From a bacterium (lineage in GTDB: Bacteria; Planctomycetota; J058; JAJDCP01): a DNA stretch of 26,345 nucleotides. The notes beneath the pieces are model-generated. The model was not told the origin of the DNA and ran no database searches. It saw nothing but the letters and a program-made list of their open reading frames with translations. This document shows positions 14,945 to 22,548 of this stretch, piece after piece. The stretch covers positions 1-26,345 of the forward strand of contig JAUIEM010000096.1 in the NCBI GenBank assembly GCA_030428695.1. The letters run 5' to 3'. Within the stretch, counting starts at the first letter, position 1. Each line of letters begins with the position of its first letter. Both the position numbers and the translations under genes were made by a program.

Positions 14945-15826
14945 TCAGCGCCCCTCGAGTCCGGCCCGGGCGCGGCCCTGGACCGCCTCGTCCGGATCGC
15001 GCAGCGCGCGCTTCCAGACCGTGTCCGCCACGTCCACGGCCAGCAGCGCGAGCCCTTCGTAGGCCGATCGCCGCACCCGCGGGCTCGGGTGCGCCCGCGC
15101 GATCGCGGCGAGCGGAGCCTCCGCCCGCGGGTCGCCGAGCCGCCCCGCCAGCACGCACAGCTGCTCACGGCGCAGGCTCTTCTGGCCGAAGAAGCCGCGC
15201 ACCCGCCCGGAGGCGACATCGATCGACAGCGGCTCGAGGGCCGCGTGGGCGCGGGATTGGATCATCAGGTTCAGGGAGATCGACAGCTCGGCCGGATGCG
15301 CCTTGTGATGCACGTCGCGCAAGGCCTTGTAGAGCATGGTCTTGCCGGGCTCGAGCCGGGTCTGTTCCAGGAACCGCAGGGGAACCGTCGCGCCGATCCT
15401 GCGCTCGACCGGCTCCTCGAGCTCGTAGATCCAGGTCTGGTACCCGCTGCCGTGGTAGCCCGTGGTCAGGAAGGAGAAGGTGTGGTCGTGGACGACGTCG
15501 TAGTGCAGCGCGTGGCTGTCCGCCAGAGGGCTGCGCGCGGCGACCTCGCGCGGGAACCAGACCAGCGCGCGCAGGGTGTACCGGGGGGTCCGGTGCAGGT
15601 TGAAGACCGCGGCGTTCTGGTCGCTCCAGACCTCCTCTCGACGGACCTTCAGGCGCCGCAGCAGGTGCTCGACGAAGAAGCGCCGGTTCCGGCCCAGGGC
15701 CTGGAAGGCGCCGACCATCGCCTCAAGGCTGGAGACCTCCTCCGGATCGACGATCGCATCGGCGCGGGCGATGAAGTCCTCCAGCTCGATCGGGCCGCCC
15801 TCGGCGGCGGGGAAGCTCCGCGCCAT
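14945..15826 (-). CDS. Cupin-like protein with C-terminal HEAT-like repeats, 293 aa
   Basis: This is a conserved-looking protein of unknown function. Residues 15-65 are helical. Residues about 80-190 form a cupin-like double-stranded beta core: the first metal motif is V-H113-D-H115-TFSFLTTGYHG (also H125), and the second region is EPGKTMLYKALRDVHHKAHP with H173/H174, then SISLNLM. Residues 215-290 are two HEAT-like helical pairs (LGDPRAEAPLAAIARAHPSPRVRRSAYEGL and RDPDEAVQGRAR). The layout recalls cysteine-dioxygenase-type cupins, but the substrate is unknown. The ATG overlaps the upstream gene's TGA (TGATG) and has GGAGGGGAG ahead, so translation is coupled. The longer upstream reading in this frame runs through the partner gene and is rejected. 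Similar proteins may be misnamed transposase in databases (recollection only). Confidence 0.82.
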   Translation of the reverse strand: MARSFPAAEGGPIELEDFIARADAIVDPEEVSSLEAMVGAFQALGRNRRFFVEHLLRRLKVRREEVWSDQNAAVFNLHRTPRYTLRALVWFPREVAARSPLADSHALHYDVVHDHTFSFLTTGYHGSGYQTWIYELEEPVERRIGATVPLRFLEQTRLEPGKTMLYKALRDVHHKAHPAELSISLNLMIQSRAHAALEPLSIDVASGRVRGFFGQKSLRREQLCVLAGRLGDPRAEAPLAAIARAHPSPRVRRSAYEGLALLAVDVADTVWKRALRDPDEAVQGRARAGLEGR

Positions 15827-16620
15827 CAGCTCCCCTCCACGGCCGCGAGGCCCGCGGCGGCCTGCGCCCGCAGCCCGGGATGCGGGTCGTCGGCCCGCAT
15901 CCTCCGGGCGGCCTCCAGCCCCCGCGCGGGGGCGACGTCGGTCAGGGCTTGCAGGGCCGACCAGCGCACGAACGCGGCGTCGTGGTCGAGGAGCCCCTCG
16001 AGCGCCGGCGCGACGCTCGCGTCGCCGAGTACCGCGAGCACCTCGGCGATGATCGGGAGCTGGGCGAGCGCCTCGCTCGCGGGGTTGGACTCGAGCGGCG
16101 CGAGGCACTCCGGCTCGAACAGCCAGACCTCCTGGACCGTCGGAGGGCCCTGGAGCCACAGGGCCAGACCCCGCGACTCCGGCCGTCCCCGCCACACATC
16201 GCGGCATGCCCGCAGCCGTCGGCACGCGCCTGCGGGGATGTTGACCGGCGCCTGCGCCAGCAGCCGCGGCGTCGCCCCCGGGGCCGGGCGCTCGGTGAGC
16301 CAGGCGTCGAAGGAGAGCGGGCCGCCGACGGCGCAGCACAGCTGGTCGGAGGCGCTCTCCTCCAGCAGGCTGTCGGGCCCGGGAAGCACCTCCCCCAGAG
16401 CCAGCGTCAGGCCCCGGTCCGCGGCGAGCAGGCAGGTCGACGACGACGCGAAGACCGTCGGGGTGTAGGCGGGATCGCTGGCGAGGCGGCGCAGCTCGGC
16501 GTCGAGCGCGGCGCCGGGCGACCCGGAGGCGGCAAAGGCGCGCAGGGCGTCCTCCTGCTGCCAGAGCTCCTCCGGGCAGCGGATGGCGGGCAGTTGTTCG
16601 AGGAAGATCTGGCAGGACAT
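15826..16620 (-). CDS. Diverged cupin/HEAT paralogue lacking metal ligands, 264 aa
   Basis: It has the same layout as the next gene: helical start (1-50), a beta-rich middle (55-175), and a C-terminal HEAT-like region (195-262, LGDASVAPALEGLLDHDAAFVRWSALQAL). The middle aligns with the partner at ACRDVWRG against ALRDVHHK and SDQLCCAVGGPLSFDAWLTE against the HDHTFSF region. Every metal-type histidine is replaced (HDH by SDQ, VHHK by VWRG), so it should not be an active cupin enzyme (inference). It may be a regulatory or structural partner of the intact paralogue. Start ATG at 16620 is chosen because GGAG lies 8 bp upstream; an in-frame extension to 16782 is Pro-rich and non-conserved in style. 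A 10-bp palindrome lies 28 bp upstream. Confidence 0.78.
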   Translation of the reverse strand: MSCQIFLEQLPAIRCPEELWQQEDALRAFAASGSPGAALDAELRRLASDPAYTPTVFASSSTCLLAADRGLTLALGEVLPGPDSLLEESASDQLCCAVGGPLSFDAWLTERPAPGATPRLLAQAPVNIPAGACRRLRACRDVWRGRPESRGLALWLQGPPTVQEVWLFEPECLAPLESNPASEALAQLPIIAEVLAVLGDASVAPALEGLLDHDAAFVRWSALQALTDVAPARGLEAARRMRADDPHPGLRAQAAAGLAAVEGS

Positions 16621-16648
16621 CGCGCGCTCCTTGCATGTCAGGAAAGTC

Positions 16649-16658
16649 CGAAATTTCG
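16649..16658. promoter_or_regulatory. Palindrome CGAAATTTCG upstream of the cupin-HEAT pair
   Basis: This is a perfect 10-bp palindrome, AT-rich against a GC-rich background, 28 bp before the start of the first cupin-HEAT gene. It is operator-like in position. No clear -35/-10 pair was recognised beside it. Confidence 0.3.
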
Positions 16659-16758
16659 CGTCCGGCGGAGGGTGGGGACCCGGCTCCGTGGGGCACGAGG
16701 GACTTCCATGCAAGTCGGGCGCCGGAAATGGTGCGGAGACTTCGCTCCCGCGCGGACC

Positions 16759-16780
16759 AAAAGGCGGGGTCAACCCCGCC
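16759..16780 (-). terminator. Terminator-like palindromic repeat, copy C
   Basis: On the minus strand the perfect stem GGCGGGG/CCCCGCC (loop TTGA) is followed by TTTT, a good intrinsic terminator. It would end the M50-scpA-fmt-rsmB transcript before the cupin-HEAT genes. Just before the stem on that strand is GTAGT, so it also resembles the GTAG-type repeats at 2400 and 16923. Confidence 0.55.
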
Positions 16781-16789
16781 ACTACTCAA

Positions 16790-16860
16790 CCCGATGTACC
16801 GGGGTTCCAGCTGTGGAATCGCTACATACCCGATGCACCGGGATTCCAGCTGTGGAAACG
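16790..16860. repeat. Two tandem copies of a 39-bp unit
   Basis: The units start at 16790 (CCCGATGTACCGGGG) and 16829 (CCCGATGCACCGGGA). About 29 of the first 32 bases agree. Each unit contains the imperfect palindrome TTCCA-GCTG-TGGAA (16805-16818 and 16844-16857). No ORF explains the repeat. Confidence 0.8.
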
Positions 16861-16922
16861 GGTTTGATCGCCCCGCCCGCCACACGGGGATTGCGGCTAC
16901 GGACTCTGCTTAAGTAATCGAA

Positions 16923-16948
16923 TGTAGGGACGGGGTTTACCCCCGCCC
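16923..16948 (+). repeat. Interspersed GTAG-type palindromic repeat, copy B
   Basis: TGTAG, GG, A, then CGGGG-TTTAC-CCCCG and CCC. It matches copy A (minus strand of 2400-2425) in the TGTAG lead, the loop TTYAC and the GGGG/CCCC stem. It lies 46 bp beyond the rsmB stop, in the same spacer as copy C. Confidence 0.6.
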
Positions 16949-16993
16949 GCCGGACCGGGGCAGAACTCCACTGGCATCGAAGGTAGGGGGCCG

Positions 16994-18348
<1,355 letters not shown>

Positions 18349-18352
<4 letters not shown>

Positions 18353-19305
18353 CCCCCTTCCTGCTCTGCTCGCTGCTTCTTCGCCTCGAAACGGTCCCCG
18401 GCCGCGAGCGTCCGTCCGCGGGCGAAGTCCTGCCCGGACATCGGCTTGCGACCGGCCGGCAGGAGTCGACGCAGGCGCACCGCGCCTTCCCCGCAGGCGA
18501 CGCGAAGCTCGTCCGCGGGGGCCAACAGCGTACCAGCTGGACCGTCTCCGGCACAGGCCTCGACCGCGAGCACGGTCAGGACCTTCCCCTGCCACAGCGT
18601 CCGCGCCCCCGGCCAGGGGGTCATCCCGCGGACGAAGTCGACCACCCGGCCGGCGGGCCGTTCCCACGGGATCCAGCCGTCGGCCTTGCTCAGCTTCGGC
18701 GCGTGGGTCGCCCGCGAGGCGTCCTGCGGCGTCGCCTCGGCGCGCCCCGCCCCGATCGCCTCGACCACCTCGCACAACAGCCCGGCCCCGAGCGGCGCGA
18801 GCCGGTCGAACAGGGCGCCGGCGGTCTCGTCGGGCGCGATCGGCGTGCGCCGCTCGGCGTAGACCGGGCCGGCGTCGAGCTTCCGCACGACCCTCTGCAC
18901 GCACACCCCGGTCTCGGCGTCGCCGTTGAGCACCGCCCACTGGATCGGCGCGGCCCCGCGCCAGGCCGGCAACAGCGAGGCGTGCAGGTTGATCGTGCCG
19001 AGGGGGAAGCCGTCGAAGACCTTGCGCGGCAGGATCGCGCCGTAGGCGACGACCACCCCGAGCTCCGCCCCGCAGCCGAGGATCTCCGCGACCAGGGCGG
19101 GTTCCTTGCGCAGCTTCGCGGCCTCTAGCACCGGCGCCCCGAGCTCGGCGGCCAGGCGCGCGACCTCGGTCGGCACCAGCTTCTTCGAGCGGCCGCGGCG
19201 GCGGGCGGGCTGGGTGACCACCAGGCACAGCTCGTGGCCGGCCTCGGCCAGGGCGCGCAGGCTGAGCGCGGCGAAGTCGGGGCTGCCGAAGAACGCGAGC
19301 TTCAC
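18349..19305 (-). CDS. fmt: Methionyl-tRNA formyltransferase
   Basis: It transfers a formyl group from 10-formyl-tetrahydrofolate to initiator Met-tRNA in the cytosol. The N-terminal Rossmann domain starts MKLAFFGSPDFAALSLRAL; the active-site triad is at the family positions N106, H108 (INLHASLLPAWRGAAPIQ) and D144 (KLDAGPV). The C-terminal OB-like domain begins near 205 (KLSKADGWIPWERPA). Length 318 aa is typical. The start is GTG in a GTGA overlap with the scpA stop, with GGAGG 9 bp upstream. There is no def gene beside it; scpA precedes it instead. Confidence 0.97.
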
Positions 19306-20063
19306 GGGCGGGCCTCCACGGCGATGGCCCCGAAGGCCTCATCCTGGTGGATCGTGATCTCCTGGCGCTTGGCGAGCTCGAGCACGGCGAGGAAGCGGCC
19401 GATCCAGATGCCGCGGTCGACGACCCCGCCGAGGTCGGCGAAGAGCTCGGCGAAGGGGATCTTCTCGCCGACCTTCAGGGCCTTGCGCAGGCAGACCATG
19501 TGCTCCTCGATCGGCGTCTCGTCGGCGGTGACGATGCGCGGCGCCTGGGTCATCAGCTGGCGTTGCAGCTGGTTGAAGGCCTCGTACAGGTCCCAGGAGC
19601 TCAGGTCGTCGAGGAACTCGCCGTAGTGCTCGGCGTGCGAGACCTTGCTCGGTCCGCGCACGAAGCGCTGCAGGCTCTCGCCCTGCAGGTCGTCGAGGAA
19701 CTTCGTCTGGTCGCGCAGCTGGCGGTAGGCGAGCAGGTCGCGGATCAGGTCGCCCGGCAGGCCGAGGTCGTCGTCCTCGAGCGGCTCGGCGGTGTCCTCG
19801 ACGAGCAGCTGGCGCGACTTGAGCTCGACGAGGATGGTCGCGACAAGGAGGAACTCCGAGGCGCGGTCGACATCGAGGTCGTCGAGATGTTCGAGGTGCC
19901 CGAGGTACTGCTCGGTGATCGCGCCGAGCTCGAGGGACTCCGGCGCGATCTCCGAGCGCCGCACGAGCTGCAGCAGGAGCTCGATCGGCCCGCGGTAGCT
20001 CGGCTGCTCGACCTGGAACTCCTCCGGCCTGGGGGCTGGAGTCGGCTCGACGGAAGCGCTCAC
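19302..20063 (-). CDS. scpA: Segregation and condensation protein A
   Basis: ScpA is the kleisin subunit of the Smc-ScpAB condensin. The 253-aa protein has the N-terminal Smc-neck-binding signature YRGPIELLLQLVRRSEIAPESLEL and ITEQYLGHL, followed by ASEFLLVATILVELKSRQLL. The C-terminal winged helix, which binds the Smc head, is IPFAELFADLGG through FLAVLELAKRQEITIHQDEAFG. The start is GTG with GAGGGG upstream. It follows the M50-like gene by 13 bp and overlaps fmt by 4 bp. scpB, often next to scpA, is not in the window. The M50-scpA neighbourhood is common in diverse bacteria. Confidence 0.93.
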   Translation of the reverse strand: MSASVEPTPAPRPEEFQVEQPSYRGPIELLLQLVRRSEIAPESLELGAITEQYLGHLEHLDDLDVDRASEFLLVATILVELKSRQLLVEDTAEPLEDDDLGLPGDLIRDLLAYRQLRDQTKFLDDLQGESLQRFVRGPSKVSHAEHYGEFLDDLSSWDLYEAFNQLQRQLMTQAPRIVTADETPIEEHMVCLRKALKVGEKIPFAELFADLGGVVDRGIWIGRFLAVLELAKRQEITIHQDEAFGAIAVEARP

Positions 20064-20076
20064 CGTTCGTTTCCCC

Positions 20077-20703
20077 TCACGGCAGCAGGTGGTACAGCTG
20101 GTCGACCCAGCCGATGAACTGGTACGCGGCCCCCCGGAACATCACGACGATCAGCACGATCGCGAACAGCCCCGCCATCTCCAGGCGCCGCGAGCGCTTG
20201 CGCAGCCGCTCGGGCAGGAAGGTCGCGAGCAGCACCCAGCCGTCGAGGGGCGGCAGCGGCAGCAGGTTGAACAGCACGAGCAGGCAGTTCAGCCAGGCGG
20301 TGCGGGTGATCACCGTCGTCAGCCCGGGCCAGAACGTGACGTGGGTCGCGGGCGTGATCAGGAGCTTGAACCCCACGGCGAGGACGAGGTGGGTCACGAG
20401 GCCCGCCAGGGCGATGCACAGGCTGCCGGGGATGCGCGGCTGGAGGCGCTCGTGGGCGATCGGGATGCCCTTGATGCCGCCGAACATCAGCTGGGGATGC
20501 ATCACGAACATGCCGAGCGGCACCATCAGCGACATGATCGGGTCGAAGAAGGGGATCGGGTTGAGCGTGAGGAGCTTCTTCTCCCGGGCGATCGGATCAC
20601 CGAAGCGCAGCGCGACCCAGCCCTGCACGACCTCGTGCACGATCATCGAATAGATGAAGAGGACCACGAGCGGCACGCCGACCAGCAGGATTCGCTCGCC
20701 CAC
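20077..20703 (-). CDS. M50 (site-2-protease-like) membrane protein with altered active site
   Basis: This is an integral membrane protein of 208 aa with the fold signatures of the short M50 family: GWVALRFGDPIAREKKLLTLNP, GIPIAH, and LFNLLPLPPLDG with the third-ligand Asp D154. The zinc motif HExxH reads H23-E24-V-V-Q27; the codon for Q27 is CAG, one base from His. The LNPxxHxDP box reads LNPIPFFDP and the AGPxxN box reads AGLVTH. Three family landmarks are changed together, so it is probably not an active metalloprotease (inference). The start is GTG with GGAGG 9 bp upstream. It leads the scpA-fmt-rsmB cluster, a position M50 genes hold in many genomes. Confidence 0.85.
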   Translation of the reverse strand: MGERILLVGVPLVVLFIYSMIVHEVVQGWVALRFGDPIAREKKLLTLNPIPFFDPIMSLMVPLGMFVMHPQLMFGGIKGIPIAHERLQPRIPGSLCIALAGLVTHLVLAVGFKLLITPATHVTFWPGLTTVITRTAWLNCLLVLFNLLPLPPLDGWVLLATFLPERLRKRSRRLEMAGLFAIVLIVVMFRGAAYQFIGWVDQLYHLLP

Positions 20704-20735
20704 TGTCCGCCTCCTCGCTTCTCCTCGCTGCCGTC

Positions 20736-20764
20736 GGTCCCGTCTACGGACCGGCGACGGGACC
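20736..20764 (-). terminator. Hairpin between the isochorismatase and M50 genes
   Basis: GGTCCCGTC (20736-20744) pairs perfectly with GACGGGACC (20756-20764) across 11 nt, 2 bp after the isochorismatase stop. There is no T-tract on either strand, so it is a weak terminator, an RNA processing or stability element, or chance. Confidence 0.35.
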
Positions 20765-20766
20765 CC

Positions 20767-21318
20767 TCAGCGGATCAGCTTCGAGATCGCCTTGAACTCC
20801 GCGCCGCCGGCCCGCCCCAGGCAGCCGAACAGCACGGTCTCGACCGAGCTGACCTGGGCGCCCGCGGCCCGCGCGAGCTCGAGGCCGAGCGCCCGGTTCG
20901 AGGGCACCCGCGACAGCACCGCGTCGGCGATCACCGTCGCCTCGTAGCCCGCGGCCCGCGCCCCCTGCACGGTCTGCAGCACGCAGATGTGGGTCTCCAT
21001 CCCACAGATCAACAGCTGCCTGCGCCCGCTCGCCTTGACCGCCTCGGCGACCGCGGGGTCGGCGAGGGCGTCGAAGTCGAGCTTCTCGTGCGGGGTGACC
21101 TCGCCGAAGGCTTCGCGGACCGCCGCGGTCGACGGGCCGAGGCCCTTCGGGTACTGCTCGGTGACGACGATGGGGAGGCCGAGGATGGAGGCGCCCTGCA
21201 GTAGCCGCGCGGCGTTCGCTTCCACGTCCGCCCACGCCTCGGGGTCCATCGCGGCCGCCAGCCGCTCCTGCATGTCGACGCAGAGTACCAGCGCCGCGTC
21301 GCGGTCGATGCCGTTCAC
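20767..21318 (-). CDS. Isochorismatase-family cysteine hydrolase, 183 aa
   Basis: This is a cytosolic hydrolase of the isochorismatase fold. The triad is visible: D15 in VLCVDMQERL, K79 in PHEKLDF, and nucleophile C112 in GMETHICVLQT, with the cis-peptide region before it (LLICGMETH). The short length and THICVLQT motif are like the YcaC/ISOC1 branch rather than nicotinamidase or EntB. The reaction is not predictable. The start is GTG with GGAGG 7 bp upstream. It is transcribed away from xerD; 63 bp and a hairpin separate it from the M50 gene, so it may or may not share that transcript. Confidence 0.92.
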   Translation of the reverse strand: MNGIDRDAALVLCVDMQERLAAAMDPEAWADVEANAARLLQGASILGLPIVVTEQYPKGLGPSTAAVREAFGEVTPHEKLDFDALADPAVAEAVKASGRRQLLICGMETHICVLQTVQGARAAGYEATVIADAVLSRVPSNRALGLELARAAGAQVSSVETVLFGCLGRAGGAEFKAISKLIR

Positions 21319-21449
21319 GAGGGAGCCTCCACACTTGCCCGTAGGGCATCAGGAGAGCATCCTGAGCGCGCGCCCGCCACTTTTTTTTCCAGCGCGAACC
21401 CCCGCGACCCGATGAGGATGGAGATGGAGGAACCGGCAACGGAGCACCC
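21319..21449. promoter_or_regulatory. 131-bp divergent promoter region between isochorismatase and xerD
   Basis: Two small inverted repeats lie end to end: TGCCC-GTA-GGGCA (21336-21348) and TCAGGA-GAGCA-TCCTGA (21349-21365). A run of eight T (21381-21388) follows, the longest T-run noticed in the window, which on the minus strand is an A-tract of UP-element type. No convincing -35/-10 pair could be assigned for either gene. Confidence 0.4.
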
Positions 21450-22337
21450 GTGGACCACGACCTGAGCGACTTCCTCGACTACCTCGGCGCCGAGTGCGGC
21501 CTGGCGACCAACACCCTGCGCGCCTACCGCGGCGACCTCAAGGCCTTCCAGACCTTCGTCGAGGAGCGGGGGAACAAGCCGCTGACCGGCCTGCGCACTA
21601 CCGACGTGGTCGCCTTCCTCGTGCACCTCGGCCAGTCCGGCTACAAGGAGACCAGCATCGCCCGCCGCCTGGTCGCCGTCCGCGCGTTCTTCCGCTTCCT
21701 CGTCCTCGAAGGCCGCCTGCGGGAAGACCCGAGCGACGTCGTCGCCAGCCCCCGGCTGCGCAAGGTGCTGCCGAACTGCCTGACCGAGGCCCAGACCAGC
21801 GCCCTGCTCGCCGCGCCCGATGCGGCGACGCCCCTCGGCCTGCGCGACCGCGCGCTGCTCGAGCTGCTGTACGCGACCGGCGCCCGCATCTCGGAGGTGG
21901 TCGGCCTCGAGATCGCGACCACCCACCTCGACCTCGGCTTCGTGCGCCTGTTCGGCAAGGGCCGCAAGGAGCGCGTGGTGCCGCTGGGCGAGCCGGCCCA
22001 GCGCGCCCTGGCCGACTACCTCGAGCGCTCGCGGCCGCGGCTGTTGCGGGGGCGGCTGTGCGGCGCGCTGCTGGTGTCCCAGAAGGGCACCCGGCTGCGG
22101 CGCGAGACCGGCTGGCGCATCGTCAAGAAGTACGCCGCGCAGCTCGGCCTGCCGGCGAAGGTCTCGCCCCACACCCTGCGCCACTCCTTCGCGACCCACC
22201 TGCTCGCGCATGGCGCCGACCTGCGCGCGGTGCAGGAGATGCTCGGCCACGCCCGCATCGAGACGACCGAGCGCTACACCCACGTCCGCAAACCCGCCCT
22301 GCTCGCCGGCCATCGGCGATTCCACCCGCGCGCCTGA
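21450..22337 (+). CDS. xerD: Site-specific tyrosine recombinase XerC/XerD
   Basis: It resolves chromosome dimers at dif in the XerCD family role. The N-terminal SAM-like core-binding domain is LSDFLDYLGAECGLATNTL with LRAYRGDL. The catalytic set is complete: R146 (GARISE), K170 (FGKGRKERVVP), H241 and R244 (HTLRHSFATHLL), H267 (LGHARIETTERYTH) and nucleophile Y276. Length 295 aa is the Xer housekeeping size, and the gene carries no integrase-type extra domain, so it is unlikely to be a mobile-element integrase. The start is GTG with GGAG 5 bp upstream. XerD rather than XerC is a preference, not proven. No dif-like site was recognised nearby. Confidence 0.93.
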   Translation: MDHDLSDFLDYLGAECGLATNTLRAYRGDLKAFQTFVEERGNKPLTGLRTTDVVAFLVHLGQSGYKETSIARRLVAVRAFFRFLVLEGRLREDPSDVVASPRLRKVLPNCLTEAQTSALLAAPDAATPLGLRDRALLELLYATGARISEVVGLEIATTHLDLGFVRLFGKGRKERVVPLGEPAQRALADYLERSRPRLLRGRLCGALLVSQKGTRLRRETGWRIVKKYAAQLGLPAKVSPHTLRHSFATHLLAHGADLRAVQEMLGHARIETTERYTHVRKPALLAGHRRFHPRA

Positions 22338-22453
22338 GGCCTCGTTCCAACAGCGACGCCGACCCGTCCGTAGGACCAGGGGGAGCTCCCCGCGGAGCGA
22401 CCCGGAAACGAAGCGCCGGCTCGCGGCGTCCAAGACAGCGTGCATCCGACGGC

Positions 22454-22482
22454 TTTTCTTGCCCCGGAGCATGCAGTAGAAT
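22454..22482 (+). promoter_or_regulatory. Candidate promoter for the S41 protease
   Basis: TAGAAT (22477-22482) matches the -10 consensus at five of six bases. A weak -35, TTTTCT (22454-22459), is 17 bp upstream. The leader would be about 60 nt. Nothing else is evident in the 211-bp gap from 22338 to 22548. Confidence 0.4.
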
Positions 22483-22548
22483 CGTGCGGTCGGCAGCCGG
22501 CTCGCCCGGAGCCATGCGCCGCCTGGCCCTTCGGAGGACACACCCCCC

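Larger units (their letters stand above)
16621..16993. other. 373-bp repeat-rich spacer between rsmB and the cupin-HEAT genes
   Basis: No gene is supported. The spacer holds the palindrome at 16649, the terminator-like repeat at 16759, the two 39-bp units at 16790, and the GTAG-type repeat at 16923. Short AT-richer patches (CTTAAGTAATCGAATG near 16910) stand out from the surrounding base composition. The mix of different repeat types suggests a landing zone for small repeats. Confidence 0.6.

Noticed and set aside
16611..16640. TGGCA and TTGCA near 16611-16634 considered as a second sigma-54 promoter
   Set aside because: The spacing between the two elements is far longer than the required ten bases, and the direction would be away from the cupin-HEAT genes.
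16790..16860. Tandem repeats considered as a mini CRISPR array
   Set aside because: There are only two units, the gap between them is 7 bp, and no cas genes are nearby.
16583..16917. Several short plus ORFs over the repeat-rich spacer
   Set aside because: They read through tandem and palindromic repeats, have no ribosome site and overlap each other in different frames.
21450..22337. Tyrosine recombinase considered as a mobile-element integrase
   Set aside because: Size and motifs fit the housekeeping XerC/XerD type, and no attachment-site repeats, tRNA or cargo genes flank it.
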